64,000 nucleotides of DNA, taken from Stutzerimonas nitrititolerans (GTDB taxonomy: Bacteria; Pseudomonadota; Gammaproteobacteria; Pseudomonadales; Pseudomonadaceae). Of the stretch, positions 7,714 through 20,402 are shown in pieces (within the stretch, counting starts at the first letter, position 1; every line of letters starts with the position of its first letter). Under the pieces are notes generated by a model. It was not told where the DNA came from, did no database searches, and saw nothing but the letters and a program-made list of their open reading frames with translations. The translations under genes were made by a program, and so were the position numbers. The stretch lies in contig NZ_RFFL01000015.1 of the NCBI RefSeq assembly GCF_003696285.1, positions 22,039 to 86,038 on the forward strand, read 5' to 3'.

Positions 7714-9990
7714 TCAGAGGTTCTGGTATCGATTCATGTCCAGCACACCGGCTTCGACCGGCTCGGTTTCCCGCAGGTACCGGGTCAGGTCGTTGAAGTA
7801 CCACCAGAACTGAGGATGGCTGCGGCGAATACCCCATCTATCGACGAGTTGTTCGAATGCTTCCCGGTCCTTGACGCCTTCCAGCGCGACCACGAAAGCC
7901 GGCACCTCCTCCGCACGCAGGCTGAACATGAAATTGGGATAACTGCTCAGCACCCCGGGGTAGACGGTCAGCGTATCCAGACGCGGCTGGTAGCGATGCT
8001 CCTCGCCGAACATGAACGCGACGTTGCTGTGGGCCCGGTTGCGCAAAAGGCTGTACACCTCGCGGCGATTCTCGCCGTATTCGACGCGCAGCATCGTCGC
8101 CTCGGGCAGATGGCCAATGACCTGCAGGCCAGCCGCCAGGCGATTGGTCAGTCGGCTCAAGGCCTGCTCCACCCGCTGCAGTGCCACAGGCTGTTCCTCG
8201 CGGTAGCAGTGGCTGGTTCGACAACGGTTGATCGGGTCAGGAATCGCATTGGCGAGTCCATGCGGGCCGAGCAGCTGCTCGGCGAAGGCCTGCCGCGGCT
8301 TGTCGCCATGCAGCTGCAGACCCGTGGGCGTTTCCGTGTCGATATCGGTGTAGCTCAGCCGGAGCTTCAGCTGGCCGCTTTTCTCGTACCAGTCATCGAG
8401 CATTGCCTGACGCGCATCGGCCGGCAGCAGCCTGAGGAAGTTGATTTCCGCACCGTTGCGAATCAGGTCGAAATACAGACGGGTCTGGCCTTGGTGCGAG
8501 ACGTTGCCGAACACGTCGAAATTCACCACCAGCTGATAATAGGTGCGCTCGAGCAGCGGAAAGTCCATCCACCACATCGTCTGCGGAATCTCGCCGATCA
8601 GCCCCCGGCGCACCGAGGCGCTGTCGTGCTGGCGGAACACCGTCAGCCGCGCATCCTCGTTGCCGCTCCAGACATGTGCCCACTGCGCCGGCATTTCAGC
8701 ATAGGCGCGCATCCGCAACTCTTCGTACTGGTTGCGCTTGTCGCGGTAGGTTCTCCAGAACCGCAGCAACTCGCCCAGGTCATCGATCTGGCCGGGCATG
8801 CTCAGCAAGGGCGTGGCTTCGGCCCGGTGCTGCGCATCGGTGAGGTAGAGATCGTGCTGCGGGTCCTGGAACAGCACCCAGAAGTTATCGCGAATCACAT
8901 CGGTCGCGATCTGCCCCCTGCACACCGGGCCGCGGATGAAAGTACGTACGAAGTACTCGGCGTTATCCAGCATGAACTGGTAGCGCGCCTGCGCCGGAAT
9001 CGCCCGGAAGGTCTCGAAGGGGTTGGCCCGGTGGTACGTGCCATAGCCGGGTACCGCCTCGATCGTCCACTGACTTTCGAAGAACAGTTCGCGCACCCGC
9101 TGCAACTTTGCGGCGCTGAGCGGATAGGTGATGTGGGTCTTGTGGACGATGGTTCCGGCGACCGGCCTGATCCGATAGAAAAACGCCGTTCCCGGATCCT
9201 GGTTCGGCAACCGCGTGGCGATCGGGTCCACCGGTTGTCCGCTCGGCGTCCGCGAGCGAATCAGCTGGAAGAAGTGCCCTGGCTCGCCCCCTTCGAAATG
9301 CAGATGCGCGAGAAACAGATGCTCGTACAGCCAGCGGCCGACCAGACGCTCCCGCGCGCCCGGTGCATTCAACAGGCGCTCCCACGCCTCGATCTGGGTT
9401 CGCTCCTGCACCGATGGCTGAAGCGCTTGTTGGTCCACCTCGGCGCCCTGCTCCAGCCATTTCTGCAGCGTCGCGTACTCCGTATCGCTCAGGCCGGTGA
9501 CCGCGAACGGCATGCCGCCGTGGGCGTTACGGCGGGCGTAGTCGTCGAACTCGCCCGGCAGCGGGCAGAGATTGCTGCGGCCGATGCCTATGTCCAGTTC
9601 CTCCGGCAGCCTGGCATTGGCCGGCAATGGCTGGCTGCGACCCAGTTCAAGCATGCGCGACATCAACGCCGCCTGGCTGCCTTGGGCGTCGAGCACCGAA
9701 AAGAAGTCCTTGCGTCGCCAGGCCGCCTCGCCATGGGCGTCGAGATACAGGCGCGAAGTGGCCTGGGCCTCGATACGGGCACCGTCGTACACCGGCGCCT
9801 TGTTCGCGCCGCGAAGCGCGCCCTCGGCACTGCCCAGGTTCAACTGGCAGGGCGAGTCGTAGCAGGCGTGGCAGGCGATGCACTTGGCATCGAAGATGGG
9901 CTGGATGTCGCGCCGATAGGACAGCGGTTCGGCATGCAGAGCGATGCCATACAGCGCGAAGGCGCAACCAACCCAGAGCTGACGAAGCAT
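7714..9990 (-). CDS. cti: Fatty acid cis/trans isomerase Cti
   Basis: A 758-residue periplasmic haem protein that converts cis- to trans-unsaturated fatty acids in membrane phospholipids, a fast response to solvents and heat. Residues 1-20 form a signal peptide ending in ALHA. A c-type haem site CIACH is at 37-41. Length and domain layout fit the Pseudomonas enzyme. The ATG at 9990 is chosen because AAGGA lies 8 nt upstream and the signal peptide starts there. It is divergent from metH, with 173 bp between the two starts. From memory, cti-metH adjacency is also seen in P. putida. Known enzymes are constitutive and regulated by substrate access. Confidence 0.95.
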   Translation of the reverse strand: MLRQLWVGCAFALYGIALHAEPLSYRRDIQPIFDAKCIACHACYDSPCQLNLGSAEGALRGANKAPVYDGARIEAQATSRLYLDAHGEAAWRRKDFFSVLDAQGSQAALMSRMLELGRSQPLPANARLPEELDIGIGRSNLCPLPGEFDDYARRNAHGGMPFAVTGLSDTEYATLQKWLEQGAEVDQQALQPSVQERTQIEAWERLLNAPGARERLVGRWLYEHLFLAHLHFEGGEPGHFFQLIRSRTPSGQPVDPIATRLPNQDPGTAFFYRIRPVAGTIVHKTHITYPLSAAKLQRVRELFFESQWTIEAVPGYGTYHRANPFETFRAIPAQARYQFMLDNAEYFVRTFIRGPVCRGQIATDVIRDNFWVLFQDPQHDLYLTDAQHRAEATPLLSMPGQIDDLGELLRFWRTYRDKRNQYEELRMRAYAEMPAQWAHVWSGNEDARLTVFRQHDSASVRRGLIGEIPQTMWWMDFPLLERTYYQLVVNFDVFGNVSHQGQTRLYFDLIRNGAEINFLRLLPADARQAMLDDWYEKSGQLKLRLSYTDIDTETPTGLQLHGDKPRQAFAEQLLGPHGLANAIPDPINRCRTSHCYREEQPVALQRVEQALSRLTNRLAAGLQVIGHLPEATMLRVEYGENRREVYSLLRNRAHSNVAFMFGEEHRYQPRLDTLTVYPGVLSSYPNFMFSLRAEEVPAFVVALEGVKDREAFEQLVDRWGIRRSHPQFWWYFNDLTRYLRETEPVEAGVLDMNRYQNL

Positions 9991-10163
9991 GACCTGCATC
10001 CTTGATCGTGGTCGCGCATTGTATCCAGATAATGTCGGGAGGCTTTGCCCGACGCCCAGCCGCGAACATGAATGATATTCATGAGAAACCTGACGAGGCT
10101 CAAAAACCATGCAGGGTTGCTATCATCTGCACCTTTCGCATCCCCGTATTTCAGGTAGTTTCC

Positions 10164-13856
<3,693 letters not shown>

Positions 13857-13867
13857 CCGGAGCCCGG

Positions 13868-14188
13868 ATGAACGACACGCCCTACCTGCTGGACCAGCTG
13901 GAAAACGCCGACATGCTGGAGGTCGATGGCCTGCACGCCAGCGACTTCAGCCTCGACGAGCAGTTGCTCGATGAAGCCGATGCCGCCGCCGAAGCCGACC
14001 AGCCCTTTGCCAGCGAAGCCGTCGTATTGCGCATCGAAGCCCTCGATGGCCGTCAGCGCCGCCAGTGGCACTTCAGCTACAACCAGGTGATGGAAGCCCT
14101 CCACCAGCCGGAAGACGATAGCTGGCAGCTCGAAGGCGGTCATCGGTTGAGATGCTTCGCGGCGATCGGCGCCGTGGGCGACGACTGA
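13868..14188 (+). CDS. Small acidic protein co-transcribed with metH
   Basis: A 106-residue strongly acidic protein with a GGAG ribosome site, starting 11 bp after the metH stop, so probably in the same transcript. The first 55 residues are rich in Asp, Glu, Ala and Leu. The second half has alternating hydrophobic residues (VVLRIEALD, WHFSYNQVMEAL), suggesting a small alpha/beta fold. I cannot name the family with confidence. A link to methionine synthase is suggested only by position. Confidence 0.7.
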   Translation: MNDTPYLLDQLENADMLEVDGLHASDFSLDEQLLDEADAAAEADQPFASEAVVLRIEALDGRQRRQWHFSYNQVMEALHQPEDDSWQLEGGHRLRCFAAIGAVGDD

Positions 14189-14223
14189 GCCGCGAAGAAC
14201 TCCGCATCACCCTGGCGACAATG

Positions 14224-14255
14224 CGAACGGCCGAACGCCGGCGTTCGGCCGTTCG
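14224..14255. repeat. Perfect 32-bp palindrome upstream of pnuC
   Basis: Bases 14224-14239 (CGAACGGCCGAACGCC) are followed at once by their exact reverse complement, with no loop. There is no T-tract, so it is not a canonical terminator. It lies 36 bp after the preceding stop and 42 bp before the pnuC start, where an operator or an mRNA hairpin would act. Within it CGGCCGAACG is itself nearly symmetrical. Confidence 0.75.
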
Positions 14256-14297
14256 TATCCGCCATCCACTGCGCACCGCGTCGCTGACCGAGCCATC

Positions 14298-14861
14298 ATG
14301 TCACCTCTGGAAATCATCGCCTCGTCCCTCGGCGTCATCGCCGTATGGCTGACCGTCCGGCAGAACCCCTGGTGCTGGCCCATCGGGCTGGCGATGGTGT
14401 CGCTTTATGCCTGGTTCTTTCTCGAGGCGAAGCTGTTTTCCCAGGTGCTATTGCACGCCGTATTCGCCCTGCTCCAGCTGTACGGCTGGTGGCAGTGGAC
14501 CCGTGCTGACGGCGCACATGGGCGCCGCAACGTGAGCTGGGCGAGCATGCAGGAAATGCTGATCGGCCTGGCCTGTGCGGCGCTGGGTGCGCTGCTGCTG
14601 GGTGGGCTGATGGCCCGTTACACCGAAGCGCTGTTCCCCTGGCCGGATGCTGCGCTCACGGCGTTCAGCCTGCTGGCACAGCTGTGGATGGCGCTCAAGC
14701 GGGTGCAGTGCTGGCTGTTGTGGATCGCGGTCGACGTGCTCTACATCGGCTTCTTCGCCCATCAAACCTACTGGCTCACCGCCGGGCTCTATGGACTCTT
14801 CACCCTGCTGGCGATCATGGGGCTGCGGGAATGGCGGCTGGCGCTGGCGCCCGCGCGATGA
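14298..14861 (+). CDS. pnuC: Nicotinamide riboside transporter PnuC
   Basis: A 187-residue inner-membrane protein with about seven hydrophobic segments (for example 4-20, 30-48, 50-66, 88-106, 118-135 and 155-176). The family imports nicotinamide riboside for NAD synthesis. Recognisable family features are the WCWPIGL segment near residue 30 and W-rich helices (LYGWWQW; LLWIAVDVLYIGFF). The stop overlaps the start of the ribosylnicotinamide kinase gene by 4 bp, so transporter and kinase form a salvage operon. The start lacks a strong ribosome site, and the palindrome at 14224-14255 lies just upstream. Confidence 0.93.
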   Translation: MSPLEIIASSLGVIAVWLTVRQNPWCWPIGLAMVSLYAWFFLEAKLFSQVLLHAVFALLQLYGWWQWTRADGAHGRRNVSWASMQEMLIGLACAALGALLLGGLMARYTEALFPWPDAALTAFSLLAQLWMALKRVQCWLLWIAVDVLYIGFFAHQTYWLTAGLYGLFTLLAIMGLREWRLALAPAR

Positions 14862-15382
14862 AGGTGCTGGTGCTCACCGGGCCGGAGTCCAGCGGCAAGA
14901 GCTGGTTGGCGGCCCGCCTGCACCGGGCGTTCGGTGGGCTGCTGGTGGACGAGTACGTGCGCGACTTCATCGACAGCGAGCAGCGCGACACCTGCCTGGC
15001 AGACATCCCCGCCATCGCCCGCGGCCAGCTGGCCCGGGAAGATGCCGCTCGCAGCCGCGCGCCGCACCTGCTGATCCTCGACACGCACCTGCTCAGCAAT
15101 ATCCTCTGGAGTCGCACCCTGTTCGGCGCCTGCCCAGCCTGGCTGGAGGAGGAGTTGCTGCAACGCCGCTACCACCAGCAGCTGCTGCTGTCGCCGGAAG
15201 GCATCGACTGGCAAGACGACGGCCAGCGATGCCAGCCCGGATTGGCCGAGCGCCTACGCTTTCACGAGGAATGCCGGCATTGGCTGATTAGCCGAAACCA
15301 GCCCTTCGTGGAAATCCGCGGTAGCTGGGCCGAGCGCGAGCGGCAGGCGTTTGCCCATACCCGTGCATTGCTGAGTGGCTAA
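14858..15382 (+). CDS. NadR-type ribosylnicotinamide kinase
   Basis: A 174-residue P-loop kinase resembling the C-terminal kinase domain of NadR, without the regulatory or adenylyltransferase domains. Walker A is GPESSGKS (8-15); a DEYVRDFID segment follows near residue 35, and LLILDTHLLSN (about 70) fits Walker B. It would phosphorylate nicotinamide riboside to NMN in the cytoplasm. The ATG overlaps the pnuC stop (ATGA), which supports coupling of uptake to phosphorylation. Its 3' end overlaps the convergent transporter gene by 4 bp. Confidence 0.88.
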   Translation: MKVLVLTGPESSGKSWLAARLHRAFGGLLVDEYVRDFIDSEQRDTCLADIPAIARGQLAREDAARSRAPHLLILDTHLLSNILWSRTLFGACPAWLEEELLQRRYHQQLLLSPEGIDWQDDGQRCQPGLAERLRFHEECRHWLISRNQPFVEIRGSWAERERQAFAHTRALLSG

Positions 15383-16290
15383 CGACTCGCCGAATCCCGC
15401 TGCAACAGCAGCACGATGGCAAGCATCACCAGCAGGGCGCCCGGCGCCCAGTGCCAGCCCATGCGCGCAGGCTGGTCGAAGAACAGCAGCAGCATCGAGA
15501 CGAAGGGCACCAGATAGCTGTAGGCGGTGACGGCGCCCGGCGTCAGCACCGAGGTCGCGCGCTGCTGCAGGAAGAAGGTCATGGCGCTGGAAAATACCCC
15601 GAGGTAGACCACCAGCAGCAGGTCGAGCAGGTTCATGCGCAGCAGCGCCTGTGGCGCTTCCCAAAGCACGCCCATCAGACCGATGAGGGCGGCGCCGCAG
15701 ACCAGGCTCCAGAAGGTCCGCAGCCCGGCCTGTGCCGGCAGGATTTCCCGCGCCAGCCCCCACTTGCTAAGCACCGGATAGAGCGCCGAAGCCACGCAAC
15801 CGAAGAAAAATCCCAGCTCGCCGAGGCCCAGCTGCATGCCGGAGAAACTCCCACCGTTCTCCGCCCAGGCCAACCCCAGTGCGCCACAGGCCCCGAGGGC
15901 GAGAACCGCCAGCAGACGCCCGGCCGGTTGCTCGACGCCCAGTCCTCGTCCCAGGCAATAGGCCAGCAGCGGCACACTGACGAACAGGGTCGCCATCGAC
16001 AGCGCACTGACCCGATGCGCGGCCCAGAACATGGTGCCGAAGAAACCCGCCAGGCAAAGCCCCATCAGCGCGTAAAGCAGCAAGGTCATCGCGCCCGGAC
16101 GGCCTTCGCTCTGCTTCCACGCCAGCGGCGTCAGCACCAATGCCGCGATAGCGAAACGCATGGAGGTCAGCAGCAACGGCGGCAGGCCTTCACTGAGCAG
16201 GCCAACCGCCGGAAACGACAGGCCCACGAACAACGCCCACAGCAACATGCCGAGATGGGCCTGCGTGATGCGTGGTTTTTGCTCAGGCAT
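15379..16290 (-). CDS. EamA/DMT-family transporter
   Basis: A 303-residue inner-membrane protein with about ten hydrophobic helices in two EamA repeats (about 10-145 and 155-290), the pattern of drug/metabolite exporters. Substrate cannot be predicted. The ATG at 16290 is preferred because GAGGAG lies 7 nt upstream; an adjacent ATG at 16293 is possible. It is convergent with the pnuC-kinase operon and 44 bp downstream of the DUF1883 gene on the same strand. Confidence 0.9.
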   Translation of the reverse strand: MPEQKPRITQAHLGMLLWALFVGLSFPAVGLLSEGLPPLLLTSMRFAIAALVLTPLAWKQSEGRPGAMTLLLYALMGLCLAGFFGTMFWAAHRVSALSMATLFVSVPLLAYCLGRGLGVEQPAGRLLAVLALGACGALGLAWAENGGSFSGMQLGLGELGFFFGCVASALYPVLSKWGLAREILPAQAGLRTFWSLVCGAALIGLMGVLWEAPQALLRMNLLDLLLVVYLGVFSSAMTFFLQQRATSVLTPGAVTAYSYLVPFVSMLLLFFDQPARMGWHWAPGALLVMLAIVLLLQRDSASR

Positions 16291-16334
16291 CATCCTGCTC
16301 CTCGTGCATGGTCGCCTCGGCGACTGTCGGGCCG

Positions 16335-16637
16335 CTATTTCAACTGCGAGGGCGAATTGCGCACGATCTTGATGCGATGGGTGAGCGTGGGCTTGCGGGT
16401 CACGCTGATGGCCCGGCGCGTCACGGTGTCGATTGTGATGTTCCAGAAGCCGGTGCCAGGCACCTTGATTTTGGCCGGAAACCTGTCGAACGCGCCGCCG
16501 TGGTAGGTGTGGCTGCCGCCATTCCTGAAGCTGCGAAAATTCTTGTCGTTCATCAGACGGATGTTGCAGGGTTGCGAGCATTCGATGATCACGAAGTCGT
16601 CTTCGTTGAGGTGCTCGCGCTGGTGTATGAATTTCAT
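16335..16637 (-). CDS. DUF1883 domain protein
   Basis: A 100-residue protein matching DUF1883: the opening MKFIHQREHL, a C-x3-C pair in IECSQPCNIRLM, then HTYHGG and a beta-rich second half (GFWNITIDTV). No signal peptide or membrane helix. In other proteins this domain occurs alone or with TIR domains, and its biochemical role is not established. Transcribed in the same direction as the EamA gene downstream. Confidence 0.88.
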   Translation of the reverse strand: MKFIHQREHLNEDDFVIIECSQPCNIRLMNDKNFRSFRNGGSHTYHGGAFDRFPAKIKVPGTGFWNITIDTVTRRAISVTRKPTLTHRIKIVRNSPSQLK

Positions 16638-16749
16638 TCTGGCTCCGGCAGCCCGTGAAACAAAGCGCGAACGATAGCACGCGGGCGCTCGCCCCGGCCT
16701 TTACCGCATAATGATCGCCGATATTCTGCAGCCGGACGACCCACCCTAC

Positions 16750-17898
16750 ATGTCAGTGTTTACCCCCAGCGCCGATCTCGCCGCACCCATCGTGCGCCAT
16801 GCCACGCGGACCGGGTTCTTCATCGCCGGCTTCGGGCTGGCGGTATGGGCGCCGCTGGTGCCCTACGTGCGCGAACGGATCGAGATGAGCGATGCCTTGT
16901 TCGGCATGCTGTTGCTGTGCATCGGCATCGGCTCGCTGACCTGGATGCCGTTGTCCGGCCTGCTGATCGCACGCCAGGGTATCCGTCCGGTCATCCTCGG
17001 TTGCGTGGCGACACTGGTGCTGGCGCTGCTCGGCATGGCCCTCACCGAATCGATATGGCTGCTCGGCATCGCGTTGTTCTGCTTCGGTGGCAGCCTCGGT
17101 GTGCTGGACGTGGTGCTCAACGTCCAGTCGCTGCTGGTCGAGCGCGAGTTGGGACGACGCATGATGTCCAACTTCCACGGCATGTTCAGCCTCGGCTCGA
17201 TCTGCGGTGCGCTGGCCCTGACCGGCCTGCTGACGCTCGGACTCTCGCCCGCCAGCGGCACCCTGTTGATGATCGCGCTGATCGTCATCGCCAATTTCCT
17301 GGTCATGGGCGGCTACCTGGCACGCAAGGCTCCGGCCGGTGGCGTCGCCTTCGTTCGTCCCAGCGGCCTGGTGCTGCTGGTGGGCGCTCTGTGCTTCGTG
17401 GTGTATCTGGCCGAAGGCGCGGTGCTGGACTGGAGCGCGCTCTACCTGACCGGCGAAAAGCAGCTGGAAACCTCCAGCGGTGGCCTGGGCTATGCGGCGT
17501 TCGCCTTGATGGTGACCGTGGGCCGCTTCGCTGGCGGTCGGGTGGTGAACAGCCTCGGCACTGCCCGCGTCGTCGCCTTCGGCGGTTTGCTGGCGGCGGC
17601 CGGTATCGGCCTGTCCATCATCACCGACCACTGGGCGCTGGCATTGCTGGGGTATGGCCTGTGCGGGCTGGGTTGCGCCAACGTCTCGCCCGTGCTGATT
17701 TCCTCCCTCAGTCGGCAGGATGCGATGCCGGTGCACCTGGCCGTGACGGCCGCCACCACGGTGGGCTTCGCCGGGGTACTCGTGGGGCCCGCGATGATCG
17801 GGCTGATCGCTCATTTCAGCTCCCTGACCATGGCCTTCGTGCTGCTGGCACTACTGCTGGCCAGTCTGGTTATCGGCAGCCGCCGGTTCGTCGACTGA
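16750..17898 (+). CDS. MFS transporter (YbjJ-like)
   Basis: A 382-residue inner-membrane protein with about 12 hydrophobic helices and a conserved segment after helix 2 (LLIARQGIRPVILG). The opening pattern, with AVWAPLVPYVRER after helix 1, resembles the YbjJ/fucose-permease-like branch of the major facilitator superfamily. Substrate unknown. The ATG at 16750 places the first helix about 25 residues in; an ATG at 16711 in the same frame is possible. It ends 44 bp before the radical SAM gene. Confidence 0.88.
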   Translation: MSVFTPSADLAAPIVRHATRTGFFIAGFGLAVWAPLVPYVRERIEMSDALFGMLLLCIGIGSLTWMPLSGLLIARQGIRPVILGCVATLVLALLGMALTESIWLLGIALFCFGGSLGVLDVVLNVQSLLVERELGRRMMSNFHGMFSLGSICGALALTGLLTLGLSPASGTLLMIALIVIANFLVMGGYLARKAPAGGVAFVRPSGLVLLVGALCFVVYLAEGAVLDWSALYLTGEKQLETSSGGLGYAAFALMVTVGRFAGGRVVNSLGTARVVAFGGLLAAAGIGLSIITDHWALALLGYGLCGLGCANVSPVLISSLSRQDAMPVHLAVTAATTVGFAGVLVGPAMIGLIAHFSSLTMAFVLLALLLASLVIGSRRFVD

Positions 17899-17942
17899 AC
17901 GCCATGGCCCTCGCCGTCAACAGGCCCTAAAATGCGCGCCCT

Positions 17943-18980
17943 ATGCGCATTTCCGACTTCCACCAGCAGCTCGCCGACATCGGCGCCAAGCCCGTCCACA
18001 TCGGACGGATCACCCGTGCCTGGCTGCAGGGCCGGCCGCTGGACGCTGGCACCCGCCACCAGAAGAGCGAGGATTTCCTGCCGCTCTCGGTGCGCCAGGG
18101 TCTGCCCGAGGTAGAGCGGCGCCTGGCCGCATTGCTCCAATTGCGCTCGGAGCACCCTGCCGAAGACGGCTCGGCGCGCCTGCTGGTGGCGCTGGAAGAC
18201 GGTCAGATGGTGGAAAGCGTGCTGCTACCGCGCGGTGGGCTGTGCGTTTCCAGCCAGGTAGGTTGCGCGGTGGGTTGCGTGTTCTGCATGACCGGCAAGA
18301 GCGGCCTGCTGCGCCAGGTCGGCAGCGCCGAGATCCTCGCCCAGGTCGCCCTCGCCCGTCGCTTTCGCCCCGTGAAGAAGGTGGTGTTCATGGGCATGGG
18401 CGAGCCGGCGCACAATCTCGACAACGTGCTCGAGGCCATCGACCTGCTGGGCACCGACGGCGGCATCGGCCACAAGAACCTGGTGTTTTCAACGGTCGGT
18501 GACCACCGCGTATTCGAGCGGCTGCCACAGCAATCGGTCAGACCTGCGCTGGCCTTGTCGCTGCACAGCACCCATGCCGCCCTGCGCCGCGAACTGCTGC
18601 CCCGCGCACCACAGATCGACCCCGCCGAACTGGTCGACTTGGGCGAAGCCTATGCGCGCCTGGTGGACTACCCGATCCAGTACCAGTGGACGCTGCTGGC
18701 CGGCATCAACGACAGCCAGGAAGAGATGGACGGCATCATCCGCCTGCTCAAGGGCAAGTTCGCGATCATGAACGTGATTCCCTACAACAGTCTGGACGAC
18801 GACGCCTACCAGCGCCCCGCCGCCGAGCGCATCCAGCGGATCATGCGTTACCTGCACGAGAACGGCGTGCTGACCAAGGTGCGCAACTCCGCCGGCCAGG
18901 ATATCGATGGCGGTTGCGGACAGCTGCGCGCCCGCGCCGAGCGCGTGCTCAAGGCGCCGAGAAAAATCTCCGTCGGTTGA
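17943..18980 (+). CDS. RlmN/Cfr-family radical SAM RNA methyltransferase-like protein
   Basis: A 345-residue enzyme with the [4Fe-4S] motif C108-x3-C112-x2-C115. Both cysteines that define RlmN/Cfr chemistry are present: one in LCVSSQVGC (C101) and one near the end in DGGCGQL (C325). GMGEPAHN is the family GGEPL-like SAM motif. RlmN makes m2A in 23S rRNA and some tRNAs. Canonical Pseudomonas rlmN lies, to my knowledge, next to ndk and the isc genes, so this is probably a second, divergent member. Its N-terminal accessory domain (1-90) is short. Target unknown. Confidence 0.85.
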   Translation: MRISDFHQQLADIGAKPVHIGRITRAWLQGRPLDAGTRHQKSEDFLPLSVRQGLPEVERRLAALLQLRSEHPAEDGSARLLVALEDGQMVESVLLPRGGLCVSSQVGCAVGCVFCMTGKSGLLRQVGSAEILAQVALARRFRPVKKVVFMGMGEPAHNLDNVLEAIDLLGTDGGIGHKNLVFSTVGDHRVFERLPQQSVRPALALSLHSTHAALRRELLPRAPQIDPAELVDLGEAYARLVDYPIQYQWTLLAGINDSQEEMDGIIRLLKGKFAIMNVIPYNSLDDDAYQRPAAERIQRIMRYLHENGVLTKVRNSAGQDIDGGCGQLRARAERVLKAPRKISVG

Positions 18981-19042
18981 AGGCACGTCCCACGCCGTTG
19001 AAGGTCATAGAACGCGCACCGCCGATACCCACAAGGACAGAC

Positions 19043-20362
19043 ATGCACACATTGGAACGTCTCAGACGCGCCGAGCTGGCGGGTGTCACCCGGCTCGATC
19101 TTTCGCAAGGGCTGACAGAGTTTCCGCGGGAGATCTTCACCCTGGCCGACAGCCTGGAGGTGCTCAACCTCTCCGGCAACCGGCTCTCCAGCCTGCCGGA
19201 CGATCTGCCACGGCTGCACCGGCTGCGTATCCTGTTCTGCTCGAACAATCGCTTCAGCGAAGTCCCATCCGTGCTCGGCGATTGCGCCGAACTGGAGATG
19301 GTGGGCTTCAAGGCCAACCAGATCCACAGCCTGCCGGCCGCCGCCCTGCCGCCGAAGCTGCGCTGGCTGATCCTCACCGACAATCAGCTGGAACGCCTGC
19401 CGGACGAAATCGGCCGCTGCCAGCGCCTGCAGAAACTGATGCTGGCCGGCAACCGCCTGCGCGCCCTGCCGACAACGCTCGCCCACTGCCAGCGGCTGGA
19501 ACTGCTGCGCATCGCCGCCAACCGCCTGCCTGGCCTGCCCGCCTGGCTGCTGACGATGCCCCGCCTGAGCTGGCTCGCCTTCGCCGGCAATCCGTTCAGC
19601 GATGCCATCGAAGCCGCCGCGCTGGCGCAGCACCCGGTACCGCCCATCACGCGTGAGCACATCGTTTTCGGTGAGGTTCTCGGCCAGGGCGCCTCAGGCG
19701 TTATCCATCGCGCCGATTGGCAGCCGCCGACGCAGGCCACCAAGGCCATGGCCGCCAAGCTGTTCAAAGGCAGCCTGACCAGCGACGGCCTGCCCCACAG
19801 CGAAATGGCCACCTGCATCGCGGCGGGCGAGCACCCCAACCTGATTCGGATTGCCGGGCCGCTGGCCGATCGTGACGATGCCCCGCCAGGCTTGCTGATG
19901 GAGCTGATCGATCCATCCTTCCGGGTGCTGGCCAGCCCGCCATCGCTCGCCAGCTGCACCCGCGATTGTTACGCGCCGCAGCAGCGATTCGACGCCGAGC
20001 GGGTGCTGAAGATCGCTGCCGGCGTCGCCAGCGTCATGCAGCACCTCCACGCGCGCGGCATTCTTCATGGCGACCTCTATGGCCACAACCTGCTCGTCGA
20101 TCCCTCTGGCCGAACACTGCTCAGCGATTTCGGCGCGGCTTCCTTCCATGACCCGCTCGATGACGAAGGCCGGGCATTGCAGCGACTCGAAGCCAAAGCC
20201 TTCGGCTGTTTGCTGGAGGAGTTGCTGGAGCGTTGCGAGGGTGCCGGGCAGGATCCGCGTCTGCAGCGGCTGGCCGAGCTCCGGCAACGGTGCCTGCTCG
20301 ACACTCCGCTGCAACGGCCCGACTTCGGCAGCCTGGTGAGCGAGATCAACGCCATCGGCTAG
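19043..20362 (+). CDS. Leucine-rich-repeat protein kinase
   Basis: A 439-residue protein combining six or seven leucine-rich repeats (about 17-185, for example LEVLNLSGNRLSSLPDDL) with a Hanks-type kinase domain (about 205-438). Kinase motifs: G-loop GQGASG (214-219), lysine K239 in MAAKLF, catalytic loop HGD (342-344; HRD in most kinases) with N349, and DFG (362-364). The absence of the arginine suggests no activation-loop phosphorylation is needed. There is no membrane segment. AAGGA precedes the ATG by about 6 nt. The architecture is unusual for bacteria, but I believe it recurs in Pseudomonas. Substrate unknown. Confidence 0.9.
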   Translation: MHTLERLRRAELAGVTRLDLSQGLTEFPREIFTLADSLEVLNLSGNRLSSLPDDLPRLHRLRILFCSNNRFSEVPSVLGDCAELEMVGFKANQIHSLPAAALPPKLRWLILTDNQLERLPDEIGRCQRLQKLMLAGNRLRALPTTLAHCQRLELLRIAANRLPGLPAWLLTMPRLSWLAFAGNPFSDAIEAAALAQHPVPPITREHIVFGEVLGQGASGVIHRADWQPPTQATKAMAAKLFKGSLTSDGLPHSEMATCIAAGEHPNLIRIAGPLADRDDAPPGLLMELIDPSFRVLASPPSLASCTRDCYAPQQRFDAERVLKIAAGVASVMQHLHARGILHGDLYGHNLLVDPSGRTLLSDFGAASFHDPLDDEGRALQRLEAKAFGCLLEELLERCEGAGQDPRLQRLAELRQRCLLDTPLQRPDFGSLVSEINAIG

Positions 20363-20402
20363 GCGGTTATCAACCATTCACATCCTGAACGACGGTCCGC
20401 TC

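Noticed and set aside
9991..10163. Possible cobalamin riboswitch before metH
   Set aside because: The 173-bp gap is shared with the divergent cti gene and I could not find a B12-box-like conserved segment.
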